Below, piece by piece: positions 1 through 9,400 of a stretch of DNA of 36,392 nucleotides (the stretch's first letter is position 1; every line of letters begins with the position of its first letter). The stretch lies in contig JAFQCL010000017.1 in the NCBI GenBank assembly GCA_017416425.1, forward strand, positions 1-36,392. Direction: 5' to 3'. A program made the position numbers and the translations under genes. The notes under the pieces were generated by a model, which did no database searches, was not told where the DNA came from, and saw only the letters and a list, made by a program, of their open reading frames with translations. The DNA is from Clostridia bacterium. Its GTDB lineage: Bacteria; Bacillota; Clostridia; Christensenellales; CAG-138.

Positions 1-169
1 CTGCCCAATACATCTTAACTTCGAGATCGCCGGACTTTATGATATTGCCGGAACTCTCAACGGTGTCGGTAAACCACGCAAAAGTGGTCCCGAGCAGCAT
101 GGTCGCGCAGAGGACAAGTGCAATAACACTGCTGATCAGCGTTTTTTTTATTAAATTACTTTTCGACAT
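1..169 (-). CDS. TasA/camelysin-like surface protein with SipW-type signal peptide (5' part only)
   Basis: Only the first 56 codons lie in the window; the gene runs off the left edge. It starts at ATG 169, with a GGAGGG ribosome binding site about 7 bases upstream. The N-terminus has a short basic start (MSKSNLIKK), a hydrophobic stretch of about 20 residues and the ending TTFAWFTDTV, followed by SGNIIKSGDLEV. This is the characteristic SipW-dependent signal peptide and mature start of TasA/CalY family proteins of Firmicutes, which form extracellular fibres in biofilm matrix or are anchored at the surface. SipW itself is not in the window: the two signal peptidase genes at 19282 and 19880 are of the ordinary bacterial type or degenerate, so the processing enzyme must be elsewhere. 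Family assignment rests on the signal peptide and the first mature residues. Confidence 0.72.
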   Translation of the reverse strand, partial: MSKSNLIKKTLISSVIALVLCATMLLGTTFAWFTDTVESSGNIIKSGDLEVKMYWA

Positions 170-251
170 TGTTTTTCCCTCCGTATTTCTCTGTCGAATT
201 TTATGTTCGCGCATTTCTGCGTTTACATCGATCTTATGCGGCTGATGAAGT

Positions 252-950
252 TTACTGCATTACACCGTCAATGGTAACTTTGGTACCTTCATCGATCTTA
301 CCGATAAAAATAAGACCGGAAGAGCCTGTGCAGTTGTCGATAAATATCTCATCGACAAGATAAGGACGGATACCTGCAGGATAGCGGCCATCATATTTGG
401 GTGTTACGTCCTTGATGTGACCGATAAAGCCGCCTGCGACAGCACCGACTACGGTGCCATTAGCAGAGCAATCGTCGTAATCGCCGCGCTCTGCCTCGCC
501 TGCAAAGCCGCCTGCTACGCCGCTAACGTTTGTTACATCGCCGCTTGCGGAGCAGTTTATAAACGTAGCGTACATACTTTGGTCGTTGCTGTTTGTAGCG
601 GATCCTACAAAGCCGCCTGCGGGAGCGCCGCCGGAAATAATATCCACATCAGCGTGATAATTTGTAATTTCATGACCCATCTGACCGAGGTCGCAGTTCC
701 AGCCAAGGTTACCAAAGAAGCCGCCGATGAAGTTGTCAGTACCGGTAACACCGGAGGCATCGATCGTGCCTTCCGTGGTGCAGTTGGTAGCAATGGTATG
801 TGCACCCGGCCAAGGCATAAATCCGCCAACATCTACAGTGCCCGTAGCAGTGATAAAGGTGTCAATATATATAATATCAGCCTGGTTCAAACGGTAAGTA
901 ACTATGAGATTGCTCTTATTCTTTATCATAGCTTTCTTGCTAATATACAT
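252..950 (-). CDS. GLUG-like Gly-rich repeat protein, possibly a remnant of a larger surface protein
   Basis: A 232-codon ORF with several imperfect repeats, each containing a core such as GGFMPW, GGFFG, GGFVG, GGFAG or GGFIG, followed by segments with a conserved Cys (NCTTEGT, NCSASGD, DCSANGT, NCTGSSG). This resembles the GLUG-type repeats of large bacterial surface proteins. There is no signal peptide at the N-terminus and no clear ribosome binding site before ATG 950. The frame is open for 13 more codons upstream with no ATG, then closed by TGA. Such repeats usually lie inside much longer secreted proteins, so this may be the 3' remnant of a decayed gene rather than a complete one. It lies 82 bases upstream of the TasA-like gene in the same direction. 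No transmembrane or sorting motif is seen at the C-terminus. Confidence 0.5.
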   Translation of the reverse strand: MYISKKAMIKNKSNLIVTYRLNQADIIYIDTFITATGTVDVGGFMPWPGAHTIATNCTTEGTIDASGVTGTDNFIGGFFGNLGWNCDLGQMGHEITNYHADVDIISGGAPAGGFVGSATNSNDQSMYATFINCSASGDVTNVSGVAGGFAGEAERGDYDDCSANGTVVGAVAGGFIGHIKDVTPKYDGRYPAGIRPYLVDEIFIDNCTGSSGLIFIGKIDEGTKVTIDGVMQ

Positions 951-1113
951 ATATCCAGGGTTATCTAAAGGATAATTTGGGTTGTAAAATCAATAAGGGA
1001 TCGTATCAAGCGGCACCTTTTTGCAAATGATAGCAACTTTATTGTAGTGTATCTGCCTGTTTGCAAGTGTAAAAGTCGAGTTTAAGATCATAAATTTGGT
1101 CTCTTTAAATCTC

Positions 1114-1142
1114 TTGTTTTCTTGCAAACAGCATTGTATAAT
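1114..1142 (+). promoter_or_regulatory. Sigma-A-type promoter for the STAS gene
   Basis: TTGTTT (1114-1119), a 17-base spacer and a perfect TATAAT (1137-1142), 29 bases before the ATG at 1172. An AGGAGG at 1159-1164 serves as ribosome binding site. Confidence 0.6.
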
Positions 1143-1171
1143 AGTTGCGATGAATAACAGGAGGAAACGTT

Positions 1172-1468
1172 ATGAATATCGAAAAAAAGATAAACGGATT
1201 CGAGCTTATAATCAAGCCGGAGGGTCGTATTGATACAAACACAGCTCCTTTGTTGGAAACAGAGATCAAGGAGAATATCAATGGTATACAGATTCTTGTC
1301 CTTGATTTTGATACTGTGACCTATATTTCTTCTGCAGGACTACGTGTGCTGCTTGCTGCTCAAAAAATTATGAGTAAGCAGGGCAAGATGGTGATACGCA
1401 ATGCCAATGAAACTGTTGGCGAGGTTTTTGAGATCACAGGCTTTACAGATATACTTACCATAGAATAA
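1172..1468 (+). CDS. STAS-domain anti-sigma-factor antagonist (SpoIIAA/RsbV-like)
   Basis: A 98-residue single-domain STAS protein, the usual size of SpoIIAA and RsbV. Members of this family bind the RsbW/SpoIIAB-type kinase that holds a sigma factor or other target, and are switched off when that kinase phosphorylates a conserved serine. Here the segment around YISSAGLRVL (residues 51-60) aligns with the SpoIIAA phosphorylation loop and places the target serine at Ser54. The start is ATG 1172 with AGGAGG 7 bases upstream. There is no kinase or sigma gene beside it. The nearest possible partner is the RsbW-like ATPase domain at the C-terminus of the MATE protein encoded convergently at 1674-3428, but a partnership is only inference. 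Short stand-alone STAS proteins of this kind are common in Clostridia. Confidence 0.88.
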   Translation: MNIEKKINGFELIIKPEGRIDTNTAPLLETEIKENINGIQILVLDFDTVTYISSAGLRVLLAAQKIMSKQGKMVIRNANETVGEVFEITGFTDILTIE

Positions 1469-1472
1469 GTCT

Positions 1473-1490
1473 GTGTGTTTCACACTTTTT
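1473..1490 (+). terminator. Short hairpin plus T-run after the STAS gene
   Basis: GTGTG, TTT loop, CACAC, then TTTTT, starting 4 bases after the STAS stop codon. The stem is only 5 bp, so it may be a weak terminator. Confidence 0.4.
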
Positions 1491-1618
1491 CAGCCAAAAC
1501 GCATCTTAGATATAAACTTGTGTAAAGGATATAAAAAACTGATTTCGTTGTCGGCCTGTCGCCAAGACGTGGATGATAGTGAAAACATTTAGATAATAAA
1601 GAAGTATATGTGAAAATA

Positions 1619-1657
1619 GACTAGTCCAGCTCTGCTCAAAGCGGAGCTGGACTAGTC
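1619..1657. terminator. 18-bp near-perfect dyad between convergent genes, probable terminator of the NRPS operon
   Basis: The arms 1619-1636 and 1640-1657 pair over 18 positions (17 Watson-Crick and one G-U) around a 3-base loop. The dyad lies 17 bases beyond the MATE stop codon on the minus strand. The minus-strand flank after it is moderately T-rich (TATTTTC) without a perfect T-run. It could work from both sides because the STAS and MATE genes converge here. Confidence 0.5.
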
Positions 1658-1673
1658 ATAATAGTAGCATCAT

Positions 1674-3428
1674 CTATTTAATGTCAAATGAAATTACGGT
1701 CGTATTAAAACCCAATTGATTTGCGTAGTCAACACCGCTTGCCATCTTTTTTATAAGAGCGATTCCATCGGTAATACAGCCGTCATCTTCATCCGCGATA
1801 TATTCCACGGGGTTAAATAGTACTCCATTGTCTCTAAAGCGTATGGTCAAGTTCGCCTCTGTGATAAGAAGCATTATGTCGATAATACCCTTCTTTTTAT
1901 CCTTATGAGCATAGTGTATAGTGCTGATGGCCATTTCTTCCACCGCAATGCCTACATGGTTAGCAAGTAAGTCACTGAGCCCACTTTGAGTACATAACCC
2001 AATGAGTTGATCGGATAGTCCTACCGCCTCATCTGTGGTTGCATTAATGGTAATATCGTGTTTAATGCCGATCTCATTTTGTTCGCGCAGCAGAAGTATT
2101 CCCTTTACCTGCTCCCTTTTACGTATGCCTATACTTACCACGGCGATCATCGCTAATGTGGTTGCGCCGGAGCAAGCATAGCAGAGCCATAACAAGCTAG
2201 CGTTTATAGTTGCAAAAAGGAAAGCGTAAAGCACAATGAATAATAAACCGTTCATAAAAACCATAATTGAGGCTATAGTCTTTCGATCGGTAGTTGTGTA
2301 GAAGTTCTGTAGAAGCTGAATCACTGCATCAAAGGGCAAGTATACAGCAAAAAGACGCAGCGCCGGTATAACCGCTGCCATACCTTCTGCGGAGGTAATA
2401 CCAAAAGCAATACCCATAGTCTGGGGCGTTATCATGAAGAACGCAATCAATGCGGTACAAGCAATAGCAAGCACAATATATGCGCTCTTCATCGACTGCC
2501 TGATGCCATAATAATCACGCTCTCCAAAGAGAGTACCCACTATAGGTAAGAGTGCATCTGAAACACCTCCTACAAAAATATTTGAGAGCATAAGCACATT
2601 AACGCACACCGTCATTACAGACATACCGATAGAGCCGAGGACTGAAATGATGATAGAATTTAGGATCAAAGAGCGCAAAAAGTTGCATATCTGATAAAGC
2701 GCCTTGGGAAATCCCGTCTTTAATATATCGCCTAAGACACTTATACTCCCCTTCCCCAGCCTGGCAAAGCGGAAAGAGCGATTCTTGGACAGAAGATATG
2801 GTATCACGATCACCGTGCCTACAACATAACCGGCTGTTGTAGATATGCCTGCACCCGCAATTCCTGTATTTAGAAAACGGATAAGCACATAGTCCAGTAA
2901 AAGATTGACCACATTTGCAACGATTAGAACCATAGCAGAGCTTTTCGGTCTGCCATCGGTTCGGATAAATAGAGCCATTCCTGAGGAGAACATAAGCGCA
3001 GGGCCGGTGAAAAGCAGCGGTCTTAGATAGTCTGCTGTCATGGATGTTAAAACAGGGTCTCCGCCTGCCAGCATTCCGGATATGGGTACAAGGAATATCT
3101 GCATAACTACCAAAAACAACATCATTGCAGCCATACCAAAGACTATGGTAAGTGTAAATATCAGATTGGATTTTCCTTCCTCACGCTTGCCCCTGGCAAT
3201 GGAGGCGCAGGTTAGGCCTCCAACGCCAAAGAGCATATATATCATATTGATACAGAAGATCACGGGACCCGCAAGTCCTACAGCCGCAAGGGCCATATCT
3301 CCAAGAAGGTTTCCCACAATGATGCCATCTACGACTGAAGCCAGAGATATCGCCATCGAAGTTAAAATGGTCGGCAGCAGGTATTCCATGAATTTCTTTT
3401 TTACAAGGTTGCCCGTTCTTTCATACAT
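1674..3428 (-). CDS. MATE-family exporter with a C-terminal RsbW-like ATPase domain
   Basis: About 584 residues. Residues 1 to about 440 are a typical 12-helix MATE transporter (drug/sodium or drug/proton antiporter), including the early motif DGIIVGNLLGDMALAAVGLA. The last 120 or so residues form a HATPase_c-like domain of the RsbW/SpoIIAB class: VGIAVEEMAISTIHYAH matches the N-box, FRDNGVLFNP the Asp-x-Gly G1 box, and a final Gly-containing strand follows. The usual N-box Asn appears replaced by Ser, so ATP or Mg binding may be altered. The start at 3428 has AGGAG 10 bases upstream. An ATG at 3452, overlapping the NRPS stop, has no such site. As the last gene of the transferase-NRPS-MATE operon it is the likely exporter of the peptide. 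The role of the added domain is unknown. Confidence 0.85.
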   Translation of the reverse strand: MYERTGNLVKKKFMEYLLPTILTSMAISLASVVDGIIVGNLLGDMALAAVGLAGPVIFCINMIYMLFGVGGLTCASIARGKREEGKSNLIFTLTIVFGMAAMMLFLVVMQIFLVPISGMLAGGDPVLTSMTADYLRPLLFTGPALMFSSGMALFIRTDGRPKSSAMVLIVANVVNLLLDYVLIRFLNTGIAGAGISTTAGYVVGTVIVIPYLLSKNRSFRFARLGKGSISVLGDILKTGFPKALYQICNFLRSLILNSIIISVLGSIGMSVMTVCVNVLMLSNIFVGGVSDALLPIVGTLFGERDYYGIRQSMKSAYIVLAIACTALIAFFMITPQTMGIAFGITSAEGMAAVIPALRLFAVYLPFDAVIQLLQNFYTTTDRKTIASIMVFMNGLLFIVLYAFLFATINASLLWLCYACSGATTLAMIAVVSIGIRKREQVKGILLLREQNEIGIKHDITINATTDEAVGLSDQLIGLCTQSGLSDLLANHVGIAVEEMAISTIHYAHKDKKKGIIDIMLLITEANLTIRFRDNGVLFNPVEYIADEDDGCITDGIALIKKMASGVDYANQLGFNTTVISFDIK

Positions 3429-3444
3429 AGGGATAGCGCTCCTT

Positions 3445-6400
3445 TTATACATCTATGTCTTCATCAAAGAAACCAAGTGTTTCCATCATCATAAAGAACT
3501 TATCAAGGTACTCCTTTGTGGTGATCGGCCACATAATGCCCAGGCGCATAAGCACCTGTGAGGTATAGCCATTTACGGACTTTATGGGCACAATTCGCTT
3601 GCCGTATTCCTGATACGCTATCAGTGAATTCAGATGCCTTGCCTTTTTAGGATCGCGCATGGCCTCACTGAACCTACATTCATACTCTTCACGTTCGCAG
3701 GGTTTGATTTTAATACCCCTTTCTGTAAGCGCCTGCACTGCATCCCCAAGAAATACGGAATGATCGTTATAAGGATGGAATACCCGGCATTTTCCGGGCG
3801 TTTTTGCCAGCTCAAGCACTGCCAATGCGGTATAATCTATGGGCGCAAATTCCGTGTTTACACCCATTACCTCATAGGGGATCGCACCTACAATGTGGTA
3901 AGCCTTCAGCCTATTCAGGAAGTTATTGGTTCTAAAGTTGGGCTGGAATTCACCATCGGTATGACGAGCCATAAGATTGCCCACACGCATAATCTTGACA
4001 TCCAGACCATCAAGCGCCGCTTCAAGGGTTATCCTCTCGGCAAGGAATTTACTGTTTGCGTATTTATTGGAGAGATCCTGCCCAAAGTAGAACATACTCT
4101 CACTCAGCTTTGTGCCCTCGTCTGGAGTACCGTTAACGCTCATTCCTGCGATACTTGCGGTGGATATCTGCACAAAGCGGCAATTCTTACGCTTGCAGAA
4201 GGCCACTGCATTTGCCACACCGCCACAGTTGATGTCCTCGATATCCGTTCCGGCTGAGAAGTGCTTTACGTTCGCCGCGCAGTTGATATAGGTATCGATG
4301 GGTAGAGTATCAAGCTTGTCATAAAGCGATCGATCCGTAATATTGCCATCGACCACCACGATGCGAGAACCCATAAGATCATCCAAAGCATCCAGGAAGT
4401 TCTTTCCGTTGAGTGGAAGAATGCTTCCGCCGAAGTAGTAGGTTAAAATGGTTTTAAGGCGTTTTTCCGCAGATAGTTTTCCGCTGCGCACCACGCAATA
4501 AGCCGTACCCTTTTCCTGCTGGAGGAAGGCACGCAGAATGTGTATGCCCAAAAAGCCTGTAGCGCCGGTAATGCATACGTTACCAAGCTCTCGCATCTCC
4601 CCATTGCGCAAAGCATCAAGTGTATTTTCTGAAAGGAGCTCGTGAATGCGGGTATAATCGTAACTTAATATATTATCCGCTTGATCCTTTTCAGCATTAT
4701 CTCTGCGAATAGCCGCAAGCTCTCTGGGGGTGGGTGCTGCAAACACATCGCCATAGCTCAGCGCGAGCCCCTTTGCTGCGGCATCGATAGTTACCTGTGT
4801 CACCAAAAGCGAGGTACCGCCAAGGTCAAAGAAGCTATCCGTAGCGCCTACACGCTCCAAATGAAGAATATTTGCGAAAATATCGCAATAGAGTTTTTCT
4901 ATTTCATTCTTGGGCGGAACATAGGTCTCACGCTGCATGAGTTTAGCCTCCGGAAGCGACTTTCTGTGTATCTTTCCGTTAGGAGTCATCGGCATTTTGT
5001 CCATCTGCAAATAGGCGGTGGGCACCATGTATTTTGTAAGGGATTTCAAGAGGATATCCCTGAGTTCTTCTGCGGAAATATGGCGCTTTGCAGTGTAATA
5101 GGCGCACAGATGATCCTGCCCATGAAGTTTTCTTACCAGCACTACACAGCTTTTTATCTCCGGTATGGCATTAATCGCATTTTCTATCTCACCAAGCTCA
5201 ATACGCAGACCACGAAGTTTTATCTGACCATCATTTCTGCCCAAAATAACGACCTCGCCATTAGGCGTCCAACGTGCCAGGTCGCCTGACTTATAGTAAC
5301 GCATGCCGTTTCGCTCGACAAAACGCTCCGCAGTCATGTCGGTATTTCCAAAATAGCCTCTTGCAACGCCGTTGCCGCCAATAAAAAGTTCGCCGATGAA
5401 CCCCACAGGCAGAGGATTACCGTCAATGTCCATCACCTCTTCGACAACGCCAAGCAGCGGCGCACCGATGGTGATATTCTCACTGTCAAGTATCTTGGCA
5501 TTTGAGGACACGGTGATCTCCGTTGGACCATAGGTGTTGATAAGAACGGCACTGGTCATACCGCGCAATTTTTTATACAGTGCAGGAGGATAGCCCTCAC
5601 CGCCGGCCATAATAACTTTGCAATTTGCAAGAGCATGTTTCATCTCTGGCAGCTCCATATATTGAAGCATCCTGGAGGGCGTAGCGTTAAAAGCATTAGC
5701 CCCTGTTTTTACGAAAAGCTGTGCCAGCTTATCGGGGTTTTTGGACTGTTCATCGTCAGCTAAAACAAGGGTAAGACCGTTCATCAGAGTGGTAAATGCC
5801 TCTTTTAAGAACATGTCAAAGCTTACGGTAGTTACTGAAGCCATGATGCACTGATTATCCACCAGCGCACGAACATGGCGGTTTTGTGGCTCATTTAGCA
5901 CATAATTTACGATACCGCCATGAGTAAGCATTACACCCTTGGGTTTTCCGGTTGAGCCCGATGTGTAGATAATATAGCAAAGATCGTTCTTGCCTACAGG
6001 CACATTGGGGTTGCTTCTATCAGCATTTTTAAGAAGCTCCGATATGCTCAGGCTGTTATCAAGCTTGCATTTGCTATCAGTTAATATGTAACGTGCGCCG
6101 CTATCCTCAAGAACATGAGCAATACGTTCATCCGGATAGTCAGGATCCACGGGGATATACGCGCAGCCTGCTTTCATGATACCAAGCATGGATATCAAGA
6201 TGCGGCTGTCACGAGGCAGCATGAAAGCGATCCTATCTTCCTTCTCTACACCAAGGGACAATAGCGAATGGGCAAGCGCATTGGCTTTTGCGTTAAGCTC
6301 CTCAAAAGTCAGGCTGCCATCGGTGGCGATAAGCGCTGTGTTTTTAGGTGTACGCCGTTCCCACTCCTCAAAGAGATGATGCAAGGCTCCTGCAGGTACA

Positions 6401-9400
6401 CTCCTGGGCTTTTGGTTGAAGGAAGATACCATCTCAGCCTGTGATTCTGAAAGTATGGAGAGGGCGCCGATAGGGGTACTTAGAGCGTTTACAAGCGATC
6501 CCGCAACATGAGCTATGCATTCTGCTAATGTACGCATTGTTGCTTCAGCAAAGAGGGAGTCATCGTATTCCGTCTCTACTATGAAGTGGTGATAATCCTC
6601 CTGAATATTGACGGATATCGGGAATTTGGCTCTATCAAGCCCAAGACCCCTGTAATATACCCCATTACCGCCCAGATAGTACTCCGAAACAACGCCTCCC
6701 TGGTAGGCGTAGAGCAGCTGGGAATTATAGTTGTATTCTGAGGAAGCTCGAAGGTAAGGGTATGCCTGATTGTCCAGTATGTTCACCATTTCCTGCTGCA
6801 CGCCCATCAGGTAAGCTGAAGCGTCTTGGCTTGGGTCGAGCTTTAGTGCGACAGGCAATGTCTTGACCAACATACCAATATTATTTTGCACATTTACACC
6901 CTCGCGGCCATTTGTTATGGAAGCGATGCGCACCTCTCTTGTGGAAGCAAATCGTCCGGATACCAGAGCGGTTGCCGCAAGGAAGAGATTGGAGGCTGTA
7001 AGACCAATGCCTTTAATGGCATCCTCAATACGGCTTTTGTTTATTTTTGCGTAAACGCTGCGGGGTATACCCACACCTACTGCATCGCTGTCCTTTGGGA
7101 ATACAGTTGCGCCCTCGCAGTCAAAGAGGCGCTCATGGAAGAATTTTTTGGCTTTGTCATACGCGGCGCCTTGGGCAAGCTGCTGCTCATGAAGCGCGAG
7201 ATCAAAACTTGAAAAGCTTTCAGAACTGAGCTCTACTCCATCGTATGCTGCTGCCAGATCCCGCAGGAAGATATCCATGGAGCCACCGTCAAATATCATG
7301 TGGTGGAAATCACATAGCATACGAATCTCATTAGGCATTTTGTAGATTTCCATGCGGAAAAGAGGCCCTTCAAAGAAGGAAAACGGCCGTACAAAGTGTT
7401 CTTTCCTTTGGGCGTATTCCTCCGGGTCGCATTCAAATACGTTAACATCTATAACCAAGTCGTCACGGCGAAGCTGCATAGGCTCATTGTCCCTCATCTC
7501 AAAGCGAGTTTTAATGTAGGAATGAGCATCTATCACTTTCTTTACGCTCTCCTTTAGCCTTTTCGCATCAATATCCGAGCCAAATGAAAGCTCAAAAGGA
7601 ATGTTGTACACAAGAGTGCCCGGATCCTTTATGCATGCAAAATAGAGTCCAAGCTGATTCTGCGTCAACGGATAAGCATCCTGCTTTTCATAGGATTTTG
7701 CCTCATAGCTTGTACTGTTTTCAAGACACAACGCGATCTTTTCGATCGTCTTTTCGCGCATCAGCTCCATGGTACGCAGATTTTTGCCTGTTTTTTCGGT
7801 GATGAGCGCCGCCGCCTTAATGGAGGACAGGGAGTTAAGCCCTGCATACATAAGGTCGGTAGTAACGCCAAAATTATCCACCTTAAGAAGCCCTGAAACG
7901 ACTTCAAATATCTGCTTTTCAAGCTGTGTTCTCGGGGGAACTATCTCATCGGCCTGAATTTCAACTCTAGGGAGTTCCCTGCGGTTTACTTTGCCGTTCT
8001 GATTGAGGGGAATTCGGTCGATCTGCATTGTTGCCGAGGGCACCATATATGCCGGGAGCTCCTCCTCAATAAATGCATTGAGCGCTTTAATATCCACCGG
8101 GGTATCCGATACCACATAGGCCACAACTCGTTTTCCACCGCCCGCATCCTCCTGCGCGATAACTGCCGCGTCTTTAATGCCGGCAAATGCACGGATTCGA
8201 GCCTCTATTTCGGTAAGTTCCACCCTAAAACCGCGGATTTTTACCTGAAAATCTCGTCTACCGACAAAATCCACATCACCCGTTGGTAAAAAGCGAACCA
8301 CATCGCCGCTTTTGTACATGGTAGCGTAGAGGGGGTCATCAGTAAAAGGATTCTTCACAAACTTTTCTGCCGTTAGATCGGGACGGTTGAGATAGCCGCC
8401 CGCCACCGATCTGCCAGCAATACACAGCTCTCCAGCGGTACCTATGGGAGCAAGTCTGCCACGCCCATCAACAACATAGAGCGCGGTATTTGCGATGGCT
8501 CTGCCGATTGGTATGCGGTCATACAGTCTGTCTACACGGAAACGGTTGCTAAATATAGTACACTCGGTAGGACCATATAGATTGTAAAGCTCAAATTCAG
8601 GAGGATCAAGGGGTACCAGCGCTTCACCGCCAACGGAAAGTGCACGCAGTGTTTTTGATTTCATCCCCTCTGCAAACTGTCTGCCAAGCTGAGTGGTAAG
8701 GAAGGCTATAGTAATTCCATTTTCATCAAAGTAGTCGCGGATACCGGGAAGATCAAGACGCATTTCCTCGGGCAGCACATGCAGACACGCACCGCTTAAA
8801 AGCGTGGGATACATATCCATCATGTTAGCGTCAAATCCAAAGCTTGCGTATGCTGGGATATTATCTGCCTCAGAGATATCGTAGCTTTTCTGATAATAAT
8901 GAATAAAGTTAGTGAGATTGCTGTTTTTTAACATTACCCCTTTTGGTTTGCCCGTGGTACCCGAGGTGTATAGGAGTATAAACAGATCATCAGGTGTGGA
9001 CACACATGGCAGAGTTTCTTTGGGTGAAAGTGTTTTTATGATATCGCTTTCTACAAATACGCCTTTAAAGTCCGGCGTTTTGTCTCTAAGCTCCACATCT
9101 CCGATCAGGATATTTACTCCTGCATCCTCCAGCATATACTGAAGGCGGTCGGTAGGATAGCTGGGATCCATAGGAAGATATGCAGCGCCTGTCTTGAGTG
9201 CGGAAAGGGCGCCAATGGGCATCATCATTCCACGCTTTACCATTACGCCTATAACGCTGCCGCGTCCTGCGCCCAATCCGATCAAGTAATGAGCCAGACT
9301 ATTCGTAATATCATCCAGTTGGGCATAGGTGATACATTTATCCCTGAACACGACCGCTCGGTTTTCAGGAGTTTTCTTCGCCTGTTCGCAAAACAGAGCA

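Noticed and set aside
417..968. 183-codon plus-strand frame opposite the GLUG-like ORF
   Set aside because: It is antisense to the Gly-rich repeats, Ala/Cys-rich without family features, and has no ribosome binding site.
3634..4257. 207-codon plus-strand frame inside the NRPS reductase domain
   Set aside because: Antisense to an intact reductase domain; no ribosome binding site or family features.
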